Shown piece after piece: positions 1 through 7,667 of a stretch of DNA of 64,000 nucleotides (positions are counted from its first letter, which is position 1; every line of letters begins with the position of its first letter). Origin of the DNA: Clostridium saudiense (GTDB lineage: Bacteria > Bacillota > Clostridia > Clostridiales > Clostridiaceae); contig NZ_CBYM010000006.1 in the NCBI RefSeq assembly GCF_000577815.1, positions 62,001 through 126,000 on the forward strand, given 5' to 3'. Both the position numbers and the translations under genes were made by a program. Under the pieces are notes generated by a model. The model did no database searches. It saw only the letters and a program-made list of their open reading frames with translations, and had not been told where the DNA came from.

Positions 1-99
1 TTTACAAAACATGCTGTAGAATCTTTTGAAGAAGGCATTGTAAATGAACATAATTATTTAGAAAAAGTTGATAAAAATCTTAAAAGTAAAACTAAATAA
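1..99 (+). CDS. C-terminal fragment of an unknown protein
   Basis: The first 99 bases read as an open frame of 32 codons ending in TAA at 97-99, so this is the 3' end of a gene that starts outside the window. The visible tail is hydrophilic and lysine-rich (it ends KSKTK), with no motif I recognise. A strong hairpin follows directly, which supports this being a real gene end. No function can be assigned. Confidence 0.55.
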   Translation, partial: FTKHAVESFEEGIVNEHNYLEKVDKNLKSKTK

Positions 100-101
100 A
101 A

Positions 102-140
102 AAATGATATGAAAAATACCTAGTATTTTTCATATCATTT
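102..140. terminator. Bidirectional intrinsic terminator
   Basis: A perfect 18-bp stem (102-119 with 123-140) closes on a 3-base loop. A-rich and T-rich flanks on both sides suit termination in both directions. It separates the convergent plus-strand fragment (stop at 99) from the minus-strand sensor kinase (stop at 145). Confidence 0.85.
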
Positions 141-144
141 TGCT

Positions 145-1410
145 TTATATTTCAATTAAAACATTAAATATGTCTTCTTCTAATGACATATTAACTTTAC
201 CCTTATATTTTTCAACTATATTTTTGACATTATATAAACCATATCCTCGGCCTGTCCCTTTAGTAGAAAATCTTATTTTTGAAATATCAGCTACCATACT
301 TTTTGTAAGATTATCTACACTGTTAGATACTTCAATTATATATTTTCCTTCATAATACTCAGTTGAAATTTCAATTACTTTTTTCTCACTCTTACTTGCA
401 GCTTCAATTGCATTATTTAATAAGTTGCTTAAAACTACTGTAAGTTCGCTATCATCTAAAGGCACTCCTTCAAGCTGGCTATCAATAAAATAATAGCAAT
501 CTATTTCATTTTTTTCAGCTTGATTTATTTTGCTTAATAAAACTGCTTTTAAAATTGTATTTTCTACTTTAGATAAATTATTTAATAAGTTTTTATTTTC
601 AAAAACATTACCTATGTACTTTTTAGCTTTATCCTTTAATTCATCTTCTTTGCATACCTGTATCATACAATATAATATATTTAAATGATTCTTATATTCA
701 TGTTCATTAGCCTTCATTTCATCTATTAGCTCTTGTATAAGTGGATTCATACTTTCTTTTATTTCTGAACTTTTTTTCTTTTTATCTTTTTTATAAACAT
801 CATAAAAATAAAATACGTTTATTGAAATTATAGCCAAAAAAAGCACTGCAATTTCTGCAATAACACCTTGTTCAATGCTACTATCCCTAAGTAATATTCT
901 ATAAACAAATAAAAACATCGCTATATTAATAATAGCTAAAATAAAGTTATTATATGTACTAATAAACTTACTAAACTTCTCAATATTATATTTTTTATTC
1001 TTCAGTAATTTAAAAATTAAATAAATCACACAAATAAAATAAATAATTACAACAAATAAATACGGTCCCGTGATATATAAATCCCCCAAGAAACTAATAC
1101 TTAATATCATGTATATAGATTCTAAAATTGCTACAAAAAAATATGTAAAAACTAATTGTATAATACATATAATAATATTTTCATCATAAATTTTACTAAT
1201 TATTAAAGAAATACTTATAAGTGTTATTAGCAGGCTTACAATATTCCATGTTTCAATTTTATTAATTATAAAGAATAGACCTGTAGACATAATTGAAATG
1301 ACTAACCCATTTAATAAATATTTAATTATTTTATCTTTTGCTCCTAAAAAAGCTATGCAATAAATCATTATCATACTTATTGTTTCAATAAAAGTAAATA
1401 TCGTACCCAT
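145..1410 (-). CDS. agrC: AgrC-type sensor histidine kinase (first copy)
   Basis: Predicted membrane receptor kinase for an agr autoinducing peptide. The first ~200 residues are a run of hydrophobic segments (about six membrane helices). A GHKL kinase half follows: dimerisation motif HEYKNHLN near residue 237, N box ELTVVLSNLLNNAIEA, and G box GTGRGYGL. The histidine before YKNH is the likely phospho-acceptor. The ATG is preceded by AGGAGG. It is divergent from agrBD and lies apart from the kinase/regulator pair at 2447-4434, to which it is similar in size and layout. It has no regulator of its own, so it may signal to the AgrA encoded at 3715-4434. Family assignment is firm; the ligand is inferred. 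Confidence 0.88.
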   Translation of the reverse strand: MGTIFTFIETISMIMIYCIAFLGAKDKIIKYLLNGLVISIMSTGLFFIINKIETWNIVSLLITLISISLIISKIYDENIIICIIQLVFTYFFVAILESIYMILSISFLGDLYITGPYLFVVIIYFICVIYLIFKLLKNKKYNIEKFSKFISTYNNFILAIINIAMFLFVYRILLRDSSIEQGVIAEIAVLFLAIISINVFYFYDVYKKDKKKKSSEIKESMNPLIQELIDEMKANEHEYKNHLNILYCMIQVCKEDELKDKAKKYIGNVFENKNLLNNLSKVENTILKAVLLSKINQAEKNEIDCYYFIDSQLEGVPLDDSELTVVLSNLLNNAIEAASKSEKKVIEISTEYYEGKYIIEVSNSVDNLTKSMVADISKIRFSTKGTGRGYGLYNVKNIVEKYKGKVNMSLEEDIFNVLIEI

Positions 1411-1528
1411 TGCAGCCCTCCTTTTCCGTTAAAATTTTACCATATTTCCATTTTTATTAAAAGACATTTTTTTACTATTATACTTTATAATGTATTATTA
1501 TGTTCATTTTTAGAAAGTTTCTAATATA

Positions 1529-1556
1529 TTTTTTCTTTTTTTCTTTTTTTCTTTCA
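1529..1556. repeat. Phased polypyrimidine tract in the agrC-agrB intergenic region
   Basis: On the plus strand this is an uninterrupted T/C run in which single C residues punctuate T6-T7 blocks (CTTTTTTT repeated). It lies in the shared regulatory region between the divergent agrC and agrB genes, about 60 bases upstream of the agrB -10 candidate. It could bend DNA or vary in length; its role is not known. Confidence 0.6.
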
Positions 1557-1591
1557 TTTTATACTAAATTTAATGAAAATTATGTTTTTAA

Positions 1592-1620
1592 TGGTATTTA
1601 ATTTTTATTTATATTATAAT
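1592..1620 (+). promoter_or_regulatory. Candidate agrBD promoter with poor -35
   Basis: A perfect TATAAT at 1615-1620 lies 31 bases before the agrB start codon. Seventeen bases upstream the -35 position reads TGGTAT (1592-1597), a poor match to TTGACA. A good -10 with a weak -35 is what an activator-dependent promoter such as an AgrA target would show. I could not identify clear LytTR direct repeats. Confidence 0.4.
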
Positions 1621-1650
1621 TATTAACGTAGTACTTAAGGAGGTATACTT

Positions 1651-2232
1651 TTGAGTAATAAGTTTATAAAAAAGCAATTAGATTTTATTGTTACTAATAT
1701 TGAAATAACTGATATTTATGAAATTGATAAAATTAGATATGGTTTAGAAGTATTTTATGGTGAATTTTCTAAACTAATTATTATGATTTTAATTTCATTT
1801 ATTTTGGACAAATTCTTAGCTTTTGTGTTAATGATTACTTTATTAATGCTAATAAGGCCTTATATTGGCGGAAGTCATGCTAAAAGCTATATAAGTTGTA
1901 TGATTCAAAGTAATTTATCTTTTATCTTAATATATTACTTAGCCTATTTAATACCTTCACTACATATAATTTTACAATTTATATTTATATTATTATGTAT
2001 TATGGTCATAAGGAAATTTAAACCTATTAATCCACTAAGAAAAACCGTTAATACACAATTCAAGAATTTAAAATTTAAAAACTTTGTAACAGTTATATTA
2101 TTAATATGGTTTATTATTTCTAATGTATTTTTACCAAAGTATTATATCAATTGTGGTTTACTAATAATTTTTTATATAATAATAGATTTTTTATGGGAGG
2201 TTTGTAAAAATGAAAAAAAAGCTTATGGTTAA
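1651..2232 (+). CDS. agrB: AgrB, membrane protease processing the AgrD propeptide
   Basis: AgrB cleaves the C-terminal tail of AgrD and cyclises the peptide. The 193-residue protein is mostly hydrophobic. It carries the catalytic pair of the family: His76 and Cys83 in GGSHAKSYISC, with the seven-residue spacing seen in staphylococcal AgrB (H77/C84). The conserved RPYIGG precedes it. Translation starts at TTG with AAGGAGG seven to eight bases upstream. The 3' end overlaps agrD by 23 bases, implying coupled translation. Confidence 0.92.
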   Translation: MSNKFIKKQLDFIVTNIEITDIYEIDKIRYGLEVFYGEFSKLIIMILISFILDKFLAFVLMITLLMLIRPYIGGSHAKSYISCMIQSNLSFILIYYLAYLIPSLHIILQFIFILLCIMVIRKFKPINPLRKTVNTQFKNLKFKNFVTVILLIWFIISNVFLPKYYINCGLLIIFYIIIDFLWEVCKNEKKAYG

Positions 2233-2347
2233 ATTAGCTGCCTTAATGTGTTTAATTACTGCAACAACTTCAGATATTATGACATTAGCAGCTCCAAATA
2301 GTCTTTTCTTATGGGGAGAACCAACTCCACCAAAGAAAAAAAAATAA
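2210..2347 (+). CDS. agrD: AgrD-like autoinducer propeptide, Ser type
   Basis: This is a 45-residue ORF. It starts with ATG at 2210 inside the 3' end of agrB, preceded by GGGAGG, and stops at 2345-2347. It has AgrD architecture: a Lys-rich, hydrophobic N-terminal helix (MKKKLMVKLAALM...), a short core and a tail. The core reads APN-SLFLW-GEP. No Cys occurs at the ring position; Ser31 would be the ring nucleophile, giving a Ser-Leu-Phe-Leu-Trp lactone. The only Cys (C14) lies in the leader helix. The tail is GEPTPPKKKK, short and basic, where AgrD tails are usually acidic. Identity rests on position, size and architecture. The mature peptide is inferred. Confidence 0.82.
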   Translation: MKKKLMVKLAALMCLITATTSDIMTLAAPNSLFLWGEPTPPKKKK

Positions 2348-2360
2348 TTAAGTTACCAAT

Positions 2361-2398
2361 AAAAATAAGACAAAGTCAATTGACTTTGTCTTATTTTT
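2361..2398. terminator. Bidirectional terminator between agrD and agrC
   Basis: A 38-base perfect palindrome centred at about 2379/2380 (core AGTCAATTGACT) has A-runs on one arm and T-runs on the other. It sits between the convergent ends of agrD (2347) and the second agrC (2447) and should stop transcription from both sides. Confidence 0.88.
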
Positions 2399-2446
2399 TA
2401 TATACATTTTTATTATCATATAAGATTTTTTTATAAAGTTTGTTCA

Positions 2447-3715
2447 CTATCTTAGAAATATAATACTAATGTTAACAATATTTTCTTCTAAGCTCATTTG
2501 TATTTTCCCTTTATACTTATCTACAATAGCTTTAACATTAGCTAATCCATATCCTCTACCTTCACCTTTTGTCGTATACCCCACTTTAAAAATTTGAGTT
2601 AAATTTTCTGATTTTAAATTTTCAGTATAATTTTTAACTTCTATCTTATAATATTTTTCATCTTCAGATATATTTATTTCAACTTCCTTTTTATCAATTG
2701 ATGAAGTTGCCTCAATCGCATTATTTAATAAATTGCTTAATATCACTGTTAATTCTGAATTATCTAATTTTATATCCTTAAAATCACTTAAAACATTATA
2801 AGTATATTTTACACCTAATTTCTCAGCTCTTTGAGCCTTATTGTACAATACAGCTTTAATTATTGTATTTTCAATATTTAATAACATAGAAAATTCTTCT
2901 GTATCATCAACAATATTCCCTATATATTCTTTTAACTTATCTCTGATTTCCTCAGCAGGAGTGACCTGAGCTATACTCCAAATAGTATTTAGATGATTTT
3001 TATATTCATGTTCATTTGCTTTTAATTTACTTATTAAATCATTAATAAGAGGGTTAAATGACTTTTTAATTTCTTTTTTCTTCTTTTCACTTAAAATTTT
3101 ATATAAAAATACATAAAAATAACAATTTACTCCTATAAGTATTAACCCTAAAATTGTAATCGGAATCATAATCTTTGTATTCATTATTTTATTACTCATT
3201 AATACTTTTATAAATAAGAAAAATACAAATAAATTTAAAATAATAATATTTATACTTTTATATTTTGAAAAGAGTTTAGAAAATTCTATTTGCTTAATAG
3301 CTTTGCTAGTGCTAAGAAGGTATATTACTATAGACATTGTAAACACTAATATTATTAAATACATAAAAGGACTTAAATCATCACTTCCCATACTTACATA
3401 TACAATTAGGCTAACTATTAATTCGACTCCAAGTAAAATTATTGAGCTGACAATAAATTCAATATAAGTTACTATTGTATCCTTATTTTCCTGTTTGCTT
3501 ATTATCATAGAATTTAAAAATAATATTCCTATAAGAATTATTAAGGGATCTGCATAATATATGTTAGTAAATATAAAATATATCAATGAAATCACTACAG
3601 AAAGTAATATTTTTTTACATATATTTTTTTTAATATCTCCATTTATTAAAACATTATATATTAAAAATATAGACGTCATTTCAATAAATGAAATTACTAA
3701 ACTCATCATTTCCAT
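2447..3715 (-). CDS. agrC: AgrC-type sensor histidine kinase (second copy)
   Basis: A membrane receptor kinase of the same build as the copy at 145-1410: about 200 residues of hydrophobic helices, then HEYKNHLN near residue 236, N box ELTVILSNLLNNAIEA and G box GEGRGYGL. Its ATG overlaps the stop of the upstream response regulator (TAATG), so the two are translationally coupled and form a classic agrA-agrC pair. Paralogy with the first copy is clear from shared motifs and length, but the sensor halves differ in sequence. They may read different ligands or different states of one ligand. Confidence 0.9.
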   Translation of the reverse strand: MEMMSLVISFIEMTSIFLIYNVLINGDIKKNICKKILLSVVISLIYFIFTNIYYADPLIILIGILFLNSMIISKQENKDTIVTYIEFIVSSIILLGVELIVSLIVYVSMGSDDLSPFMYLIILVFTMSIVIYLLSTSKAIKQIEFSKLFSKYKSINIIILNLFVFFLFIKVLMSNKIMNTKIMIPITILGLILIGVNCYFYVFLYKILSEKKKKEIKKSFNPLINDLISKLKANEHEYKNHLNTIWSIAQVTPAEEIRDKLKEYIGNIVDDTEEFSMLLNIENTIIKAVLYNKAQRAEKLGVKYTYNVLSDFKDIKLDNSELTVILSNLLNNAIEATSSIDKKEVEINISEDEKYYKIEVKNYTENLKSENLTQIFKVGYTTKGEGRGYGLANVKAIVDKYKGKIQMSLEENIVNISIIFLR

Positions 3716-4434
3716 TATTCAATCCCCCTTAAGAATGCTTGTCTATATGTGTAACTTAATAAAGCAATATCGTCACATGATCTTAGCTTAATGTTCCACA
3801 CCTTTTCATAAGTCTTCTCTATTTCCTTTACATACTTAAGATTAACTGCAAAAGATCTATGAGTTTGAATAATATTCTCATCATTTATACTTTTTAACAC
3901 CTTAGCTAAAGAGGTTCTTTTCACGCTATATATTCCTGAAATAGTATGTATATCACATGTCTTATCACTATACTCAATATAAATAATATCATTATGATAT
4001 AATTTAACTGATATATTTGAATCTATATCAATAAATGTATAATTTCCTTCCTTAATACTCTTTAAAGGTGATGAGTTTAAAAATACATCAATAATCTTGA
4101 TGATATCCTTTTCCTTATAAGGCTTTACAATAAAATCATAACAATGAATACTCTTAAATGCTTCTATAATGTGTATAAGCTCTCCTGTTACAAATACGAT
4201 TCCAGTTAAAGCATGTTGCTTGTATTGCCTTATTTTTTTTGCTAATTCTAATCCTGAAGAATCTTTTAATTGAATATCAATAAAAAATAGATGTATATCT
4301 TTTTCATTAATTATCTTTATTGCTTCAGCTTGTGATGCAGCTTCATATATTCGAACATCGATGAAATTTGACTTAATAATAGATGCCAGTGCCACACGCT
4401 GAATTCTTTCATCTTCAACTAATAATATGTTCAT
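3715..4434 (-). CDS. agrA: AgrA, LytTR-type response regulator
   Basis: A cytoplasmic transcription factor phosphorylated by AgrC. Residues 1-120 form a receiver domain (acidic E7/D8, phospho-acceptor D53 in FFIDIQLKD, conserved Lys in IVKPYK). Residues about 135-235 form a LytTR DNA-binding domain (QTHRSFAVNLKYV is typical). I chose ATG at 4434, giving 239 residues beginning MNILLVEDE, because GGAGGGG lies just upstream. An in-frame start at 4500 would add 22 residues before the receiver fold with no ribosome site. It is the only response regulator in the locus and lies first in the operon with agrC. Confidence 0.9.
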   Translation of the reverse strand: MNILLVEDERIQRVALASIIKSNFIDVRIYEAASQAEAIKIINEKDIHLFFIDIQLKDSSGLELAKKIRQYKQHALTGIVFVTGELIHIIEAFKSIHCYDFIVKPYKEKDIIKIIDVFLNSSPLKSIKEGNYTFIDIDSNISVKLYHNDIIYIEYSDKTCDIHTISGIYSVKRTSLAKVLKSINDENIIQTHRSFAVNLKYVKEIEKTYEKVWNIKLRSCDDIALLSYTYRQAFLRGIE

Positions 4435-4628
4435 GTTCGCCCCTCCAAAATATGCATATAAGCTTATTATAATACAATATTGGACATTTTTCCACACCAT
4501 CTATAAATTATTACTTTATCCAAGTTATAGTACTATACAAAAATTAATAATATAACTATTAAAGAATACGTATATTTAGCCATTAGAAAAATACTCTTTA
4601 TTTATAATTATGCTAAAAATGAAAATTA

Positions 4629-4654
4629 AAAAAGCCAGTAAAAACTGGCTTTTT
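4629..4654. terminator. Terminator downstream of luxS
   Basis: An 11-bp stem (4629-4639 with 4644-4654, core AGCCAGT/ACTGGCT) closes on a 4-base loop. T-rich tracts follow on both strands. It lies about 100 bases past the luxS stop and would end the metF-luxS transcript. Confidence 0.8.
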
Positions 4655-4757
4655 ATTTATTAATAAATTAAATATTATAAAGTGAGTTACTATACTTAAT
4701 ATTTATGCAAAACAAACAAATCTACCCTCAAACTTGCACTAATTAGTGTATTATCTT

Positions 4758-5213
4758 CTACTCTCCATATATATTTAAAGAAAATCCTTTATTTAATACT
4801 TCTTTGGCATACTCTTTTGCTCCAAATAGTGATAAATCTCTATAGTTTCCACATTGGACTTCATTTGCTGCTGGTATTTCATTTGCATTTAAAATATCTT
4901 TTAGTGATTTTTCAACTGCAACTTTAATTTCACTAGCTTCTCTATCACCAAATATACTTAGATAAAATCCAGTTCTACATCCCATTGGAGATAAGTCTAT
5001 TATTCCATCTAAATTACTTCTTAACTCATGTGCTAATAAATGCTCTAATCCATGCATAGCAGCAGTACCAAATGCTTCTTTATTAGGTTGTAAAAATCTA
5101 ATATCAAATTTTGTTACAAAATCTCCTTGTGGTCCATTTAATGTACAACACTTTCTAATATAAGGTGCCTTTACCTTTCTATGATCTAATTCAAAACTTT
5201 CTACTTTATTCAT
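4758..5213 (-). CDS. luxS: S-ribosylhomocysteine lyase LuxS
   Basis: LuxS cleaves S-ribosylhomocysteine to homocysteine and DPD, the AI-2 precursor, recycling the product of SAM-dependent methylation. At 151 residues it is of family length. The metal ligands are visible: His54 and His58 in HGLEH, and Cys121 in VQCGNY. The catalytic bases Glu57 and Cys79 (in SPMGCRTGF) are present. AGGAGG precedes the ATG. It follows metF by 12 bases and is read from the SAM-riboswitch promoter region. It is probably active. Confidence 0.97.
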   Translation of the reverse strand: MNKVESFELDHRKVKAPYIRKCCTLNGPQGDFVTKFDIRFLQPNKEAFGTAAMHGLEHLLAHELRSNLDGIIDLSPMGCRTGFYLSIFGDREASEIKVAVEKSLKDILNANEIPAANEVQCGNYRDLSLFGAKEYAKEVLNKGFSLNIYGE

Positions 5214-5224
5214 TCTAATACCTC

Positions 5225-6112
5225 CTAAATTGCTTTTTGTTTATTAATAGAATTAATTATCGAACTTATACTTTCTGTTATTTTCCTAGCAACATATGGA
5301 TTATTCATTGTATATAAATGAATTCCATCTACACCACTTGAAACTAAATCAACTATTTGCTCAACAGCATATGCAATTCCAGCATCTCTTAATGCCACTC
5401 TATCATATTCATATTTATTAACTATCTTTATAAATTTTTCTGGTAAATTAACACCACATAACGAAGTTAATCTTTCTATTTGAGCTTTGTTAGTTACAGG
5501 CATAATCCCTGCCTCAATAGACGATTTTATATTTAATTTATCCTTTTCTTCTAGAAAATTATAAAAATAATTATTATCAAAAAATAACTGAGATATAAAA
5601 TGAGTCGCTCCACTTTCCTCCTTTAACTTTAAATGTATTAAATCTTCCTTTAAATTTTTCCCCTTAACATGACCTTCAGGATAACATGCTGCTGCTATGT
5701 TAAAATCTCCTCTTTTTTTTATATGAGAAATAAGTTCATATGCATATTTAAAATCTCCTTTTAAGACTCCACCTTCTGGTATATCTCCCCTTAAAGCTAA
5801 AATATTTTCTATTCCATGTGCCTTTAAATCATTTAATATATAGTCTATTTCCTCCTTAGTAGAATTTATACATGTTAAATGTGCTACTGCTTCAACTCCA
5901 TATTTTTCTTTTACTAAGGAGGACAGTTCAGTTGTTCTATTATTTACTAAGCTTCCTCCTGCCCCATAAGTTACACTAATAAAATCTGGCTTTAAATCCT
6001 TTAATTCTTCTAAAGTTTTATAAATAGTATCTACTGAAGATATCGTTTTTGGTGGAAAAATTTCAAAAGAAAACACCAAATCCTTTTTTGCAAATATTTC
6101 ATCAATTTTCAT
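5225..6112 (-). CDS. metF: 5,10-methylenetetrahydrofolate reductase
   Basis: A flavoprotein that reduces methylene-THF to methyl-THF for methionine synthesis. The 295 residues fit the bacterial MetF TIM barrel. The N terminus carries FSFEIFPPKT with the catalytic Glu, followed by SVTYGAGG, LALRGDIP and AACYPEGH. The ATG has AAGGGGG upstream. It is first in an operon with luxS, so the gene that makes the methyl donor for homocysteine and the gene that regenerates homocysteine are co-controlled. A SAM-I riboswitch and terminator precede it. Confidence 0.95.
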   Translation of the reverse strand: MKIDEIFAKKDLVFSFEIFPPKTISSVDTIYKTLEELKDLKPDFISVTYGAGGSLVNNRTTELSSLVKEKYGVEAVAHLTCINSTKEEIDYILNDLKAHGIENILALRGDIPEGGVLKGDFKYAYELISHIKKRGDFNIAAACYPEGHVKGKNLKEDLIHLKLKEESGATHFISQLFFDNNYFYNFLEEKDKLNIKSSIEAGIMPVTNKAQIERLTSLCGVNLPEKFIKIVNKYEYDRVALRDAGIAYAVEQIVDLVSSGVDGIHLYTMNNPYVARKITESISSIINSINKQKAI

Positions 6113-6200
6113 TTAAATAGCCCCCTTAAAATTTATAAAAAGCCTTTGTCATAATTAATATACACATAAAAAACTTCTTTATTATTATTTTTTATAAAAT

Positions 6201-6230
6201 AAAAAAACCTAAAGGATATTTCCTTTAGGT
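6201..6230 (-). terminator. Riboswitch expression-platform terminator
   Basis: On the minus strand, ACCTAAAGGA (6230-6221) pairs with TCCTTTAGGT (6216-6207) across a 4-base loop and is followed by a T7 run. It lies immediately after the SAM-I aptamer and before metF, as expected for SAM-induced termination. I did not work out the competing antiterminator. Confidence 0.88.
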
Positions 6231-6259
6231 ATTATAAACACGTTTCCCAATAAAATATC

Positions 6260-6453
6260 CTTATCTCTCAGCCATTGCTGTTGGATTTAGCACCACATTA
6301 ATATAGTTAATAATTAATAGTTTTTAGTTAATAGTTTATTAAAGAAATTCTAAAGAATTTCTTTAATAAACTATTAACTACTAACTTTTAACTAGTAACT
6401 GTTAATAGGTTGCTGGGTTTCAACGGGCCAGTCCCTCCACCACTCTTGATAAG
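6260..6453 (-). ncRNA. SAM-I (S-box) riboswitch aptamer
   Basis: The minus strand shows the conserved S-box blocks in order: CTTATCAAGAG (P1 5' side, near 6453), GGTGGAGGGACTGGCCC, GAAACCCAGCAACC, then GGTGCTAAATCC, a short P4 hairpin (CAGCAATGGCTG), and AGAGATAAG (P1 3' side, ending 6260). The aptamer spans 194 nt, longer than the usual ~110-120, because the P3 region holds a long extra hairpin. High SAM should stabilise P1 and the downstream terminator, shutting off metF-luxS. Confidence 0.95.
6325..6380. repeat. 26-bp hairpin inserted in the riboswitch P3 region
   Basis: A perfect 26-bp stem (6325-6350 with 6355-6380) and TAAA loop lies between the AGCAACC and GGTGCTAA blocks of the SAM aptamer. 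It is flanked by further TTAATAGTT/AACTATTAA-like repeats. It is nearly pure A/T, except for its short GAAATTC segments. It may be a P3 extension or a small palindromic element that landed in a tolerant loop. Confidence 0.85.
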
Positions 6454-6518
6454 TTTGATTAAATTATACAAAATTTTTTTCATTTTGTAAATAATTATTT
6501 TTTTGCTATTAAATCCCA

Positions 6519-7466
6519 TTATATTAATAACATTAAAATAGAAATAATACTAAATACTAAACTTATTACGCTTATAAAACTAACTACTTGTTTTGTATTC
6601 AATCCTTTAGCTTCTAATCTATAATGTAATTGACTTCTATCAGCCTGATATATGGGCTTTCCTTCTGAAAATCTTTTAAAAATTACAAATATATTATCAA
6701 AAATCGGCACAGCCAGTGCTAAAATAGGAATTAATAAACTTAATATTGTTGCCGCTTTAAATGCACCATCTAAAGCTATTATACTTAATATAAACCCTAA
6801 AAAATTAGCTCCTGAATCTCCCATAAATATCCTTGCTGGATACTTATTATAAAACAAGAATGCTAATACAACTCCTGCAATCATTAATGAAAATAATAAT
6901 GATGGTGATTGTGATAATATTACTGCTGATGCTGCAAAAGTCATTGCTGATATAAAGGATAATCCTCCTGCTAGGCCATCCATACCATCAGACCAATTAA
7001 TTACTGTAGTAACCCCAAAAATCCAAGTTATAGTTAATATAAATTGAATAATTGTTGGTAAAACAACATATGTATTAGTAAAAGGATTAGTAAAACCTTG
7101 AAAAACTACTCCTGACTTATACACAATTATTGCTGCTAATAATTGAACTATTAATCTTGGTATAATAGCAAATTCTTTACCAATACTTTTATAATAATCA
7201 TCTACTACCCCTATTATCAATATTAATAGTGCTCCTATAAAAATACCATACTTTTCTTTAAAAGGATGATCATAAAATACTATAAAATAAGGTATAAAGA
7301 ATCCTATGAACATAGAAATACCACCACAAAGCGGAATTGGTCCTCTATGCTTTTTTCTCTTAGTTGGTTTATCCGTAAAATTATATTTAAGTGCCACTTT
7401 CATTAGTATTGGTGTCAAAATAAATACTATTGAAAATGACAAAATTGTCGCTATTAAATACTTCAT
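6519..7466 (-). CDS. TagO/WecA-type undecaprenyl-phosphate glycosyl-1-phosphate transferase
   Basis: An integral membrane enzyme of the MraY/WecA/TagO family. It transfers a sugar-1-phosphate, usually GlcNAc-1-P, from UDP-sugar to undecaprenyl phosphate and so starts a wall polymer. It has 315 residues and about ten membrane segments. Family motifs are present: DDYYKSIGKE (Asp-Asp), INWSDGMDGLAGG, FMGDSGANFLG and the HYRLEAKGL loop near the C terminus. AAGGAG precedes the ATG. It stands alone between the riboswitch leader and the V-ATPase operon, so the product polymer cannot be told from context. Confidence 0.9.
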   Translation of the reverse strand: MKYLIATILSFSIVFILTPILMKVALKYNFTDKPTKRKKHRGPIPLCGGISMFIGFFIPYFIVFYDHPFKEKYGIFIGALLILIIGVVDDYYKSIGKEFAIIPRLIVQLLAAIIVYKSGVVFQGFTNPFTNTYVVLPTIIQFILTITWIFGVTTVINWSDGMDGLAGGLSFISAMTFAASAVILSQSPSLLFSLMIAGVVLAFLFYNKYPARIFMGDSGANFLGFILSIIALDGAFKAATILSLLIPILALAVPIFDNIFVIFKRFSEGKPIYQADRSQLHYRLEAKGLNTKQVVSFISVISLVFSIISILMLLI

Positions 7467-7618
7467 TAAATTTCTCCTTAAAATTCCACATAATATGCAC
7501 TATTATGTATTCTATTAGCATTATACTATTATTTCTTTCTATTATCAAATACATAATATAATCTTAATAAAATGAAAAACTTTAACTTCATTTCTATATA
7601 ATAGTTTGTATAAAAAGT

Positions 7619-7647
7619 AAGGAGCTGTCATTTTAAAACAGCTCCTT
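7619..7647. terminator. Terminator of the V-ATPase operon
   Basis: A 10-bp stem AAGGAGCTGT (7619-7628) pairs with ACAGCTCCTT (7638-7647) and is followed by T-rich sequence on both strands. It lies about 20 bases beyond the stop of the last V-ATPase gene. Confidence 0.8.
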
Positions 7648-7667
7648 TTTGTGATAATGTTAAATAA

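Noticed and set aside
4435..4500. An N-terminal extension of AgrA to the ATG at 4500
   Set aside because: The 22 extra residues precede the first beta strand of the receiver domain, and there is no ribosome site, while GGAGGGG stands before the ATG at 4434.
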